The position numbers and the translations under genes are program-made. A stretch of 64,000 bases of DNA from Glandiceps talaboti (taxonomy: Eukaryota > Hemichordata > Enteropneusta > Spengelidae): assembly GCF_964340395.1 (NCBI RefSeq), contig NC_135555.1:15911246-15975245 (forward strand), in the 5' to 3' direction. Of the stretch, positions 12,300 to 23,700 are shown piece after piece (positions within the stretch are counted from its first letter, which is position 1; each line of letters begins with the position of its first letter). The notes beneath the pieces are model-generated. The model was not told the DNA's origin. It did not search any database and saw nothing but the letters and a program-made list of their open reading frames with translations.

Positions 12300-14599
12300 A
12301 ACCCAGCGATACAGAAACACAGCGATAGGGAATGACAAAACTATTAGTGCATACCATAATTTCAAACTTTTCATCCCAACTGATGGTGGTACATGTATGT
12401 GTGTGTTTTGTTGTGGGTTTTTGGGGGGATTTTTTTGTGGGTTTTTCCATCTTAGCGACACTATCTTAAAACGTAGTATCACACAACTTATAGTGATGTA
12501 CACTATGAAATGGGAAGACCCACAAGTCATTGTAACACTGTAGAATACCACCTTTCAATTTCATCATGTGTTGATCTCTTATCGCTAAAATGGCAAACAA
12601 AATTACATGTAAAAATGTAGTCTGTCTAGATTCTAATGTCAGAGTTCAATATTTGTGTTGGAAAGCCTTTTTTTGTAAAGGTTGCAGAGAAACCGGATGA
12701 CCAGAGATTGAAATCTTTTACATACACAACTTTTGTTGTTTGTGTTAAATGTTTCAGAACCCAGACAACACAAACCATGTAAATTCTCAATGTTTTTCTT
12801 ACAATGTAAGCTTTTTTGACCCCAAAAAAGGAGATAATCTTTCAAGTGTTTCTGTTATTATTTTCAGACACAGAATATAAAATGATATGGGAAATCTTGA
12901 ACAATCACGGTTTATGTGGAGATTTCTTTTAAAAATTCACTTTTTTCCACATTTGAAGGAAAATCTTGATAATTTCCTGAGGAACCTACAAAGAATTTAC
13001 ACTACCACATTAGACGTGTACATTTTACCAGTATTTGGTAACTGTATCCTTTTATGCATTTAAGTCTATTAACATACAAGAAAGCACAATATGTCATCTT
13101 TATTTCCATAACTTCATTTCTGTCAATCAACTTTTAATACCATGATCATGACCTCTGACCTCTGTCAATGTTTGAGTGTTGTCATCTAATTTCCTTTGTT
13201 ATCTACTTTACATCATGGCCATGTATCCCATTCCATGCCTTGAAGTGATCAATAATTAACAACCATGCTGTCTGTCAATTTTGTATGCACCAGTGATTAT
13301 ACTTGCACTGATGAACACACATTTTTAGCATTTAAACTGCCGTGCAATACTGAGCACCTTGTGTATGTATATTGTATACCTGGGCACAAACTCATGCAAA
13401 TGCATTTTAATCTATATTTGATAAAATTTGATTTTTAAAAAAAATAAACATATTAATGCAAGTAAAACAACCCGATGATGTATGAATGCTGGTGTACATG
13501 TATGTACTCACAGGGTATACACTTGTCTTACATGTAGGTTTGGGGTTGTGACTGCCGAGAACACTGCAGCGGCACGCACTCATGCAAATGAATGTAAGAT
13601 CCAGAAGGTACATAATCCCATTGTACATCACACAGTAACACCAGCACTCCCATGTTACACAGTTCTGTCTTGTATTACCTTTACGATTGACTTCATTGCA
13701 AAAACCTTTGAATTATCTCAAGGTACATGTATATTCAAGTATAAACCCTCCATCAACTATAATTCAAGGCACAGATTGTTAATTTGTCAATGAAAGTAAA
13801 TGATTTCCTATACAGCCACTGATGACAACCAATTTCTCATAATAAATCACATCACATTCTCCTAACCTTAATACTAATTAATTAAAATACATTCCATTTA
13901 TTTAGTACGAAAATTCCAAGATTTTAATTTTAACACTCCACTTAAAAATCCCACTTTAAACCATGAGTGTGCGGGACTGGAAAGTATCCGATCAATACCC
14001 CCACCACCGGTAAAATGTCGATCAACACTTTGACATTAAATTTGAATGAAAGGAAACATTTGTTGAATGCACTTAAAAGATTTAATACACTGTACAAATA
14101 ACCTATCACATTTTGTAATTACAACTATATATCAGATTATGTGCAGCTATTTCTTGATCAGTTAATATTTTTGACAGAGAAAATGGAATGATAATAACCA
14201 GTAAAGGGCAGACTCAATATTGATATTTCTATTATAATACAATCATTGACTGAGCCTATATCCACTTCAGATCTTTATGAAAAGGTCAGCATTGCCTATA
14301 TACCTGTACCAGTTGACTATTTTGATAGAAAAACCTGCTGGTACAACAACACATGGTTTCGTTCTCACACAGAGAGAGATTTAGACTGCTCTAATATTTC
14401 ACTCGATAAAATGTCTTAAAATAGCTTTTGTAGTTCAAGATTGTTATCATATACATTTTTAGTAGCTGCTGATTTAATTTTAGGCATAAATAAAAGATTT
14501 ACGCTACAAACTTAATAGATATGAACTTGAATGGAAAATATAACATCAAAATTATATACATGTAATGGTACACATGGTTTAGTTTTTTATATATTTATT

Positions 14600-15080
14600 C
14601 ATCAAATTCACATTATATTACATTGCCAAAAATATGCTTTGTGGCTAACATCAAAGGCAATTGCATGTTCACTGGCTGTGTGTTTAATAAAATCGCACAG
14701 AAACCAATAAGAAACTGCAGCACATTCTACACTGTAAGATAGCAAGACCACAATTGTGCTATATGTACACTTAGCTTGAATGAATAAATAAATAACAAAG
14801 AGTGGCAATGGTATTGTAGGACAACTGCATTATGGCTGTTGCTATGAACATGGTCTTGTTGCTAGGGATATTTGCATATATATTTGCAAACTGTAACCAG
14901 AGACACAAGCGAGCACCAATGTTTTCATGTCTGCATGGTGTAACATATTCAGTAAGAAACTGTATTCGTTCAATCTTGCTATTGTATGGTGTAGTTTCTT
15001 ATTGGTTTCTGCATGCTTGTAGCAAACAGAGCCAGTGAACACTAATCTGCACTGCGCTGTAAGAAATTTGATCAATATAG
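14600..15080. repeat. Long inverted-repeat (foldback) element, copy 1
   Basis: The left arm includes GTTCACTGGCTGTGTGTTTA and CAGAAACCAATAAGAAACTG, AGATAGCAAGA. The right arm includes their inverse: TCTTGCTATTG, AGTTTCTTATTGGTTTCTGC and GAGCCAGTGAACAC. The same words recur around 46735-47030. No coding potential beyond small chance frames. Confidence 0.6.
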
Positions 15081-15083
15081 GAT

Positions 15084-16915
15084 GCTTGCTACAATCTTTG
15101 ATTGTGCCACTACATAACGTTTGTCAATGACTACTGAGCAGATACAACTGTGTAGCTGCCACCACTGATGTAAAATAATGTCCATCAGTCTAACAACCAT
15201 TTTTAATATTCAAACACACCTAACCCTAATAATAGATTCTTTACATAATTCCCTAATATCTAACGACGCCTTTTCTATCTTTCAGTTGTGTTCTCTTTGT
15301 AATGACTTTTAGATCTTTCCTTGCGTATATTTAACCATTTATAAGAACTTGCAGTGTGTCGTTCTATTCCATAACATTTAGATATACAGTCAGGTAATGA
15401 CCTGCTATATATCTTGCCTTTATCCTATGAGGAAGAATATTGATTTGTCAGGATTGAGTTTATTTATCAGGACTGTTCTACTCATTACTTTTGCTTTAAT
15501 AATACATGTTTTGAGGTTTGAAATAGAAGAAATTATATATGGCATGCACGTTAACATTAGCCCCAAATCTAAATTCTTACAAACAAACTATACCTTCAAT
15601 TAAAAACAAAACAAAACAAAACAAAAAAAAAAACCTGGCATATACATGTACACTGTCCTTTTGTATACAGGGAAGGAAATAACGTGAAATGCCCTGAAGG
15701 TTCCCATCTCAGATTTTGTAAATACAGTGAACCACTTAAGTTAGTAATAATTATATTACTAGATAGGGGGCCTTACAGTGTCCTTACTCTTCACCTGAGT
15801 AAACCCTATCTTGATTAAATTTCAAGATTGACCAAAAATGTGAAACCCATAACGCTGCATATCAGAACTAATTTCAATGTTTTAATATTTTCAGTTTTGT
15901 GTACATAATCAAATTTACTTGATAACTGAAACCCTGCAATAAATATGATGTACTATTAATAAAAGCAAAAAACCACAAAATATTACTGTATTTCTGTCTT
16001 TTGAATACATATTTACTTGGAGTACATCTTACTGATAATTAATTATTAATAATTTTAGTAATTCTCAACATATTTATGACTTATTTTTTTCACTGCTGTT
16101 TGATTTTACACATCTATAAATATTCTTCTTCATTCTTACCTATTAAAAAATAATTAAAAATTACTTTCTAATTCCATAAACATTAGTAATTAGTTTAATC
16201 ACAGGAGTTTATTAAGTAGTGATGAATTTGGGCGAATATTGATTTTTACTTCAACTACAATCAAATTAATTCTCATTAAATGATTAATACTTGTTCAAAA
16301 TTGGTGGAAATTAATTACCAATTTGTGACATTTTTCTAAACAATGGGTGATTAATCAAATGCCTTGGTAATTTTTTTTGTTAAACGTTGAATTATGATTT
16401 CTTCACCGGAACCAAACTTTTGTGCTTTTCTTTGAAAAATAATTGCAACAAAACTCTAATTTGCATAACATCTGTGAGTTTCTTCATTGTCTTAGTGAAT
16501 TAACAAACGATATTTACAATGGAAGCGAAAATTGCATTGTTATGTACATTGTATTGTGTGAGCACTGAAAAGTTAGACTACTGACATACCACAAAAATGT
16601 CTGAGAGAAATACAATCAGCGTCACTTTTAATCAACTTTTGCTCTTGTTTCGATGTTTGTCAGAAACTTACATCAAACGTGTCACTTTGTCGTTTCCTGA
16701 AAACCTGAGAAAAACTTATATTTTCCGCACGTTTTGTTGTTCATTAGATTCACGGGTACCCACGAGTTATTCCATTATTGCCCTTTTCAAGACGTCACGT
16801 TTATTATCTTATTGTTTGTACAATACACGTGTCATTTCACTATTAGTATTAATACAGAACATTTTTCACACAGCTGTAAAATGAACCGGCGTCAGCACTT
16901 TTACAGAATTACATT
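15084..16915. other. A+T-rich DNA, no gene seen
   Basis: This lies within the presumed first intron of DENND11. It is extremely A+T-rich around 15.9-16.5 kb. The frame at 16597-16884 has neither splice-consistent borders nor a recognisable product. Confidence 0.5.
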
Positions 16916-17070
16916 TCAATATAAAAATGTGTACACACATAATATTTTGGCAATCACCCGTACGATATCTAGATAAGAGTTTTTAAACCATGAATATATT
17001 ATTAGTTCTCGATGATCATATCGTAGATGACGACAGTCGGAAATAATTCCCGTAATTAAAGTGGGCCTAC

Positions 17071-17323
17071 CTGATCGTGTATCGAAAGCTACTACGAAGA
17101 TCGCCACGATATGATCATCCTCTGTTAGATCGCATACCGAGTTACTGGCACTGATGTTTATCGTATCGTCGCCGTCATTTTGACGCACAATGCCAACCGG
17201 AACTGCAAGTCCTGATTCCCGCATATACAGTTCTTTGATTTTCTCATGGGGGTCATAGTATTCATTTTGAGGTTCCTCCTCTATATTGACTAAAAGCGGT
17301 GCTTTATCGCTGCCGTCCGCCAT
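17071..17323 (-). CDS. DENND11: DENND11 (LCHN)-like protein, first coding exon only
   Basis: This is the first coding exon of a DENN-domain protein. The ATG at 17323 opens an 84-codon frame plus one base, ending at a clean donor (TCAG|GTAGGC) at 17071. Residues 71-85 read HIVAIFVVAFDTRSG, which matches the start of the uDENN module of vertebrate DENND11/LCHN (VAVFVVTFDTRSGN in the human protein as I recall it). The N-terminal MADGSDKAPLL also resembles the family's short 'APLL' start. DENN proteins generally act as Rab guanine-nucleotide exchange factors; DENND11 itself is poorly characterised. An in-frame ATG at 17488 exists, but the 55 residues it would add are Arg/Ser/Pro-rich and unlike the family, so I chose 17323. 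The start codon lies in an AAAATGGCGG context resembling a YY1 site. The next exon should begin with a phase-1 'NMVEW'-like block; I did not find it in the 17 kb to the left, so the gene is partial here. The alternative is another DENN paralogue. Confidence 0.75.
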
Positions 17324-17480
17324 TTTCACAGTCGTCGAATATTTATTCGGATACCGAAGTGGTTGAGTACGCTTGAGCCGTGACCTTTGCCACTGTTTGG
17401 AGGTGGAGGGCGCGCTTCCTTGAATGGGACAGGGAGCAAACGCATGGAGCAAACGCAACGCGAAGTGAACGACTGATGCA
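17324..17480. promoter_or_regulatory. Bidirectional promoter between DENND11 and STN1
   Basis: The 157 bp between the two divergent start codons are richer in G+C and CpG than their surroundings. They must hold both 5' leaders and core promoters unless non-coding first exons lie further away. I see no TATA box at a fitting distance. Visible elements are a 12-bp direct repeat (GGAGCAAACGCA, twice around 17434-17459), a TGACCTTT half-site, a YY1-like ATGGCGG at the DENND11 start and an ETS-type ACTTCCGG at 17486-17493 just inside the STN1 coding sequence. Such motifs are typical of TATA-less housekeeping promoters. Their use here is inferred. Confidence 0.6.
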
Positions 17481-18617
17481 ATGGCCACTTCCGGGTTAGA
17501 CTTTCAGCCTCAAATTCACTGGGGGTTAGACCCAGTGTACAATTCATATGCAAAACTGTATATCAAGGATCTCTTGGAGATGCCGGAGTACCCTAACCAC
17601 CAGGGTACTTTTGCTTACAAGAACCATCCAATCTGGAAGGTGGATGTTGTGGGGCTGGTTGTTCGGGTGATGGAGAGAGCTTCTCTCTTTCACTATGGTT
17701 TAGATGACGGTACAGGTGTCATAGATTGTTGCTGTTGGAAACCAAAAGAGGAGAGTGTACAGGATGAGCTGGAAGCACACTTGAGGGGAGGAGGATCAAG
17801 AACTGAGTCAACAAGTTTTTTAAAAGAGCTAGAAGATGCAGCAAGAGAAAGCCAAGTGAAACAATTGCAAGCATATCAATTAGGAGACTTGGTCCATGTG
17901 CGAGGTAGACTGAAGGTGTTCAGAGGAAAGCGGGAAATCAGCGCATCATACTATGCAAAAATTGAAGACCCAACCTGTAGTGTGGAAATCGCCAGAATGT
18001 GTGAACTGCCAAAGATTTACAAGTTCATCTATGATAAACCTTTCACACTCCCTGCTAAGTTAGCAGAAGAAATTGATGCCATCAAAGAAGAGCAGATAAC
18101 GGGCGTGAAAACTGAAACCAGAATTGTCCAAGAACTAGTGGTAAAAGTACAGGAAATGTTGAGAAACAAAAACATCAACAATTTTGAACTACAAGATTTG
18201 CAGACAGTTTCTGAACTAATGGCAGTCGCCCAACAACCATGTAAAGAATACTTGCAAGATGGACAGCCTTCCACGGATAGAGTGTCAGCAAAACAAATCC
18301 GCTGCATATTCAAGAAAGTAGTGAACACTTTAGAGGAAAATGGAGTGGTTTTTAGGAAAGACACTCCTGGACTAGTATTTGAAGTGATTGAAGATGCTGA
18401 GACTTTAGAGAAAACAGTTCTTTCAATTTTGAGGAGAGATAGCAAGACACCCAAGTATGAAGAGAAAGGTTGCCATTATATGCATGTAATAGACTGTCTA
18501 CATAATACAGAGATGTACAGAAAAGTAAATAGTGGAGTGGTACTACAAGTGTTGGAGAAACTGGAAAGCCAAAGTGATATTGTCAGTACTACAAGAAGAC
18601 ATTACATTACCTTCTGA
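17481..18617 (+). CDS. STN1: CST complex subunit STN1, intronless
   Basis: This encodes STN1 (OBFC1), which joins CTC1 and TEN1 in the CST complex. CST binds single-stranded telomeric DNA, limits telomerase and recruits DNA polymerase alpha-primase for C-strand fill-in. The 378-residue product is close to the human length of 368. Diagnostic blocks are WGLDPVYNSYAKLYIKDLLEM (19-39), the OB-fold strands KVDVVGLVVRVMER and YGLDDGTGVIDCCCWK (about 53-89), DLVHVRGRLKVFRGKREI (about 134-151), DPTCSVEIARMCELPKIY, and the C-terminal KGCHYMHVIDC plus QSDIVSTTRRHYITF. Residues 1-185 form the OB fold and about 190-378 the tandem winged-helix region. The start at 17481 is the first ATG and aligns with the family N-terminus. 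The whole frame is open with no intron, whereas vertebrate STN1 has many exons. No frameshift or missing block is seen, so it looks functional. It is divergent from DENND11 and convergent with PNKP. Confidence 0.95.
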   Translation: MATSGLDFQPQIHWGLDPVYNSYAKLYIKDLLEMPEYPNHQGTFAYKNHPIWKVDVVGLVVRVMERASLFHYGLDDGTGVIDCCCWKPKEESVQDELEAHLRGGGSRTESTSFLKELEDAARESQVKQLQAYQLGDLVHVRGRLKVFRGKREISASYYAKIEDPTCSVEIARMCELPKIYKFIYDKPFTLPAKLAEEIDAIKEEQITGVKTETRIVQELVVKVQEMLRNKNINNFELQDLQTVSELMAVAQQPCKEYLQDGQPSTDRVSAKQIRCIFKKVVNTLEENGVVFRKDTPGLVFEVIEDAETLEKTVLSILRRDSKTPKYEEKGCHYMHVIDCLHNTEMYRKVNSGVVLQVLEKLESQSDIVSTTRRHYITF

Positions 18618-18693
18618 GTGAATGTTATATTTTTGCAGTCATTTTTAAGTTTGTCCGTTCACAGACCAGGGTGATCTCTGCAAAAGCAGTCTC

Positions 18694-18699
18694 AATAAA
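18694..18699 (+). terminator. Probable STN1 polyadenylation signal
   Basis: A canonical AATAAA hexamer lies 77 bases after the STN1 stop codon, followed by a T-rich stretch around 18770-18790. It is the first such signal in the 3' flank and would give a short 3' UTR of about 100 nt. Confidence 0.55.
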
Positions 18700-18864
18700 A
18701 ACTGAGGCATTGGATAAAAGCAGTCTTGTTGACATAGTCCTCTTCTGTAAACAGACTAAAGTAAATAATAACCATTTTTTTCACTCAGAGTTTTAAAAAT
18801 TTGTAAGTTAAAGTTACTTTCAAAGTTTCAAAATATGAGTCAAATTAGCATTCAAGTTACATCG

Positions 18865-18962
18865 TTGCAAACCACGGCCTCTTTTAAGACACCGCCCAAA
18901 ACACGTCGTTATTTCGCAGTATGGTGGAAGAAATAACAGCTCTAGTTTGCGAGAATGTCAAG
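18865..18962 (+). repeat. Foldback dispersed repeat copy
   Basis: This is the second copy of the element seen at about 2463-2541. It starts TTGCAAACCACGGCCTCTTT and ends in the near-inverse GCTCTAGTTTGCGAG, and lies between STN1 and PNKP. Confidence 0.55.
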
Positions 18963-19004
18963 TTCCAGTTTTTATGTAAATTATGGTTGTTAATGTATTT
19001 TTTT

Positions 19005-19145
19005 ATTACATTTTTTACCAACATTTTTTTATTCAGCTGGAAAATACTTCTGACATGGGTTTTGTTACTTCTCATCTTCAACTGTGACAAGGCCCCTTAG
19101 GTCACTCCTATTTTCCTTGTCTTAACAAAGAACAAAAAAAAATAC
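19005..19145 (+). repeat. Dispersed foldback-ended family, 3' half copy
   Basis: The inverted ends are visible: ATTCAGCTGGAAAATACTTC near 19032 and GGCCCCTTAGGTCACTCCTA near 19090, then TTTTCCTTGTCTTAACAAAG. A further fragment lies near 27560-27660 inside a PNKP intron and another near 6200-6295. Confidence 0.6.
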
Positions 19146-20213
19146 CTTTGAATAATATCAGATAGGGAGTCATGTGGGTAAATGCAAAACAAAATGTTGT
19201 GTGTTGGAATGTGTATCTATAATTGACATAGTTAGCAGAAACCCAGGTAGAGTGGGGTGGGTGTGTGTGTGTTTTAAACTTGCATAGATTTCCATTGATG
19301 GAAAAGCACAGTAATGGAGTTATACAACAAGTACTGGCATTTATGCATCTTTATTTAATAACATTGTGATAGAACCACTAGTCTAGAGGCTATCTATCTA
19401 TGGCTTCTAATCTCAAGATCCCTTCCACCATCTAGCTCAATGAGAAATCTTGAACCAAAACTTGTTCATGCAAATGAGTAACCCACCCCCAGCCCCCACC
19501 ACCATTAGAATGATGTAAAGTGCATAAATATATAACACATGTGCATACTTGGACAGTAAGTTACAGCCCCCCCCCCCCCCCCCAAAAAAAAGGAGAAAGA
19601 AATGAACTTGGGCAGAATTCCGTGATTGCTTAACAAGACATGATGTTAATGACCGTGTGGTTGGCTTCATTTGAATTTAAAATTTCATCTCAGCACCTCA
19701 CTGAACTAGACATGAGAAAAGATTTGAAGCCACAGATAGCGTCTAGACTATAAAACCACAGGCCTCTTTGCCACAACTCTACAAGACACATAAACTCTTT
19801 TTTATGCCTAAGCAAATAAATGAAAAGCTTGGCTTGCGAGAACGAGGTAACAAATAAATCACCAATTCACAAGGCATTTACCAATGTAGTCATTTATTGC
19901 TTTGAATATTGATGTGAAAGAATTATTAAAAATATGACGTTTCATGAATCTAAATGAATAAAATACAGTACTTCATACATTTTCATGTAGAATCAGTACT
20001 AAATACTTCATATGCCTATGTCTCCAGTAACCTGACAACCTTGTAGCATGAATAAAGATGTACTAAGCTATATTTCAGTGTTTAGCAAGAAAAAGCATTT
20101 GACCCCCGAAGGTGGGTTACTTTGCATAGTGTCTAGTGAATGTTCTACCACAGATGCAGATTTACACACGTTAATTGAATCTGTGTTTCTATGACCACAC
20201 TATTTACAAGTAG

Positions 20214-20303
20214 TGTTCTAGACTACACAAAATGTCTCCCTCCTGAAGACAAAAGTATTGTTCTAGACTACACAAAATGTCTCCCTCCTGAAGACAAAAG
20301 TAT
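20214..20303. repeat. Perfect 45-bp tandem duplication 3' of PNKP
   Basis: Two identical 45-bp units (20214-20258 and 20259-20303) starting TGTTCTAGACTACAC lie about 220 bp downstream of the PNKP stop, probably within or just after its 3' UTR. The identity suggests a recent duplication. Confidence 0.9.
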
Positions 20304-20524
20304 TGATATTTTTTAACTATGATGGCGCCCTCTTGAGCCTGGGAACAGTTTTGATCACACTTTACTTCTACTCTGCGTGTTTTGAAATGTGATTTTGATT
20401 TTAACAAATGGGCAATTAGAATTGACAAGCGGCTTCCAAACTCGTTCACTAAAACTTACTCCAAACCCTTGTTCCTGGCATTGTATTTTAGTATTTCATT
20501 ATACCATCCAAACACTTGTAAGTC

Positions 20525-20713
20525 CTACTTTTCTACTAAAAATTGCCTGTATAAAACTTCATCATCGTGTGATTGAAATTTTGGTACAAAGTTGGCCTTG
20601 ACAATCTCACTAAATCCTTCACCAAGGTTAGGTTCTTCAAATTTCTTTCTATAGGAATACAACACCATGTCGTTGATGCTGTGGTCTTTGTTAACTTCAG
20701 AAATGTCTCGGAA
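20525..20713 (-). CDS. PNKP: PNKP exon 16 (last coding exon and stop)
   Basis: Encodes residues 553-614, [10 protein letters not shown] through QFLVEK and a TAG stop at 20525-20527. The [20 protein letters not shown] stretch matches human [22 protein letters not shown]. The acceptor is preceded by a strong pyrimidine tract (TTTTTTTCTGCCCCCACAG). Confidence 0.95.
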   Translation of the reverse strand, partial: FRDISEVNKDHSINDMVLYSYRKKFEEPNLGEGFSEIVKANFVPKFQSHDDEVLYRQFLVEK

Positions 20714-23700
20714 CTGTGGGGGCAGAAAAAAAATTGAAAAGTGAATTGTGTTGATTTCAAACCGGTAATAGTCAATGTCCCCTGACCCTGTCTACATAAC
20801 TCAATGTGTCAGTTACATGAAAGAAAGGTGTTTGCTTGAAATGTTAACTGTATTAAAATATGACTAAGCTTGTTGATAGATACCCCAACACTGTCCAAGC
20901 CAGTTGTTCAGAGTCACTCACCATAGTGGACACTCAGATACAATAGAAGCCATTAAACTTGAAATAGAACATCATCTATCTCAACAAATATATGACTAAG
21001 TTGCTACATATTTATCATTATGCTTGAGAAATGTTACATTTTAATCCTTTTTAGGGTGTGTAAAGACCTAAAGATAGCTCATGCCAAAAAATGTGGCAAT
21101 GTCTAAGATTTTTGTCGAGGAAACTTTATGCTTCAGGTTTATACTGGCTTGAAGTGTGTGACAGAAATTAAAAACTTACCTTTTCATTATGTCTGGCTTG
21201 TTCTAATGTTGCAGTAAATAAAAAACATCTACACTGTACTCCAGCTTCCTTGGCACAGTCTATATACCTGTCAGGAAGGAATTGTGATCAAGAGATGACT
21301 ATAAAATAGATAGATAATAGATAGATAGATCATAAAATGAGAGAGTGCAACAAATAAAAATGACACACTGGTGTTCTCGAAATAACACCTTTCAATGTTA
21401 CACTTATCAAATTCTGTTTTTAATTTCAGACTTTTATAATAGTGCATGAGCACTTTATTCATATAACTGCTTTATTCTGTGATGCCAATAAAATCACAGT
21501 GCCAAATGCTTTTGACTTTCTCTGCATTTCTTCTGAAATGTTAGCAAATGTCAAATGCCCTTTTTCGGTAGCCATATCAAATTCCTTGGCAACAAAAGTG
21601 TTGTTTGGTACAAAGCATCAAGTGAAAAGTCACACCAGCGTTTTTGAAATAACACCTTTTAATAATAAAGCGAATTTATATAATGTGCCTGTTCTCTGAA
21701 GAGCTCCAGCCACAGACACAGACACAGAACTACTAACAAAATGAGAGGATACAGAGAAAGAATTTGAAAACACAGAAGGATGTAGAGAGAAGTGTATAAG
21801 TGAGTGAGAGTTAAGATTGAAATAGGTAAGTTTTAAGGGTAGAGTGGAAGGAAGACTTAGAGTGAGAGTGATGAAGATTGTGGGGAAGACTGTTCCAAAT
21901 TGAAGGAGCAGTGCAAGAAAAGAAACACTCGCCAAGCATCTGGTTAAATGAATATTAATCCCATAAGTACCTTGGTTTTGAGAAAACTTGTATCACTTTA
22001 TCCAAGAAATACGGTATAAGGCTTTTACAGGTTTAATACTAATGAAAGTTAACACCTGACCAGCAAACCCTTGAAAACGGTTAGAACCTCCAAAATTACT
22101 TACCTTTTCCTTGATTCTTCATCTGGATTAGTGTTGTCAATGACAACACTTTTGCCCTGACTTAGTGCTGCCTTACTGGCTGATACACATTTCTGCCATG
22201 TTTTCATTGTATCCTATGAAGAACAGAACAACAACAATTAAAAGATAAGTGCAGGATAGACTCTAGGGGGAACCATTTCCCTCAAAATAAAAATAAAAAA
22301 TCTTGTTCCAGGTCCTTTTGAAATAAAAGAAATTTGGGGTTCACTATTTTGTTTTCCAAAAATTTTATTAGGACTAAAAAAATTCCTTGGTTCTAGTTAC
22401 CCAACCCCCACCTAGTTTTTCATTGCCGACCCTAATTTTACGTATTTGAAAATAAAATTTCGAAAATTGTGGAGTCTCACGAGAAATAATGGTTGCGGAA
22501 ACTAAAATCAATTTAAAAAGATAATATAAAACTGTTCTTCCAATCTGTAATGGCTGTACATCTGATGAGAAGAAACCAGTGACACAGACTATATGGAAAA
22601 CAACGGAAAACATAACTACCTGAACTAGACAAAATCAACAAAATCTACCTACCCAACCTATTTTAAAATTGAGCGTAATTGGAACCACACAATTGTTTAA
22701 ATCTTTAATATTTAGTTAGACAATCAAAAACACAAAGGTCACAGTAAGGGTTAAACCAGCGATGTACAGATTACAAACTAATTACTTTAGCCATTAATTT
22801 GAAATTATATGACTGTACTTAACTTTTCATTAGTGGTAACTCGTTGTGAAGTACAGGGATCTAAGAATTTGATCCAATGAAAAGTAGATCTTACAATGTT
22901 ACTATACTTACTCTGTTGACATGCACATATCCTTTAGGCAACAGGTATAACTGGGCAAAGGTCGATTTCCCACCTAAAATCAACAATATACTTGCTTTAT
23001 CATTATGGAGAGGGGGAGGGGAATAAGTTACATAATTAGGGGAGGGTTATCTCCAGACTATACCCAGCATTTACCAATAAAAATGATTGAATAAATCAAT
23101 TATATGTATTTGTTTTCTTGCAATTCCATAAAGACAATGTTTTGTGGTGACTTAGTCAATACATATTTTCATAATTAATAAATGAATGGTGGCTGTTTCA
23201 TTCCAAATTGAATAGCAAAGGGGTTAAGTTTCACCTGAGAAAAGAATTTAATAACCATAACTAAAAATAAAATAGATATAACAAATCTATCGATACAATA
23301 CATCTCAGAACCAGAAAGTGCATTGTGTTATTTGAAGGTGAAAGGAGAAGTACTTACAAGCTGGGTAACCCACCATTATTATCACCTAGGGAACAATGAC
23401 AGAAATGTGTCAATGATTTTGACCTATATCATCACGGTGGACTGTTTGTATGTCTGTTTATTGAACTATGGTTAACAATATCTTTGTCTTCTGTTTTTCA
23501 GTCTTAAAAATCACAGAAGCTGTATTTTGCTTAGAGCATAGACTTACATTAGTTGATGAAAAGAATAAGGCATGTATACTGTGGTATTGACTAGAGATCA
23601 ATTTCTGCAGACTAAAAGTGAGACATATTGATGAGGATTTGGCATTTATTTTGGATTTTTAATTTATAAAATTTTATCATGACATCCAAAATCAATGTGA

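Noticed and set aside
17324-17488. N-terminal extension of the DENND11 exon from 17488
   Set aside because: It would overlap the STN1 start codon and adds an Arg/Ser-rich stretch absent from the family.
18029-18454. 141-codon frame on minus inside STN1
   Set aside because: Antisense shadow of the STN1 coding sequence with no family match.
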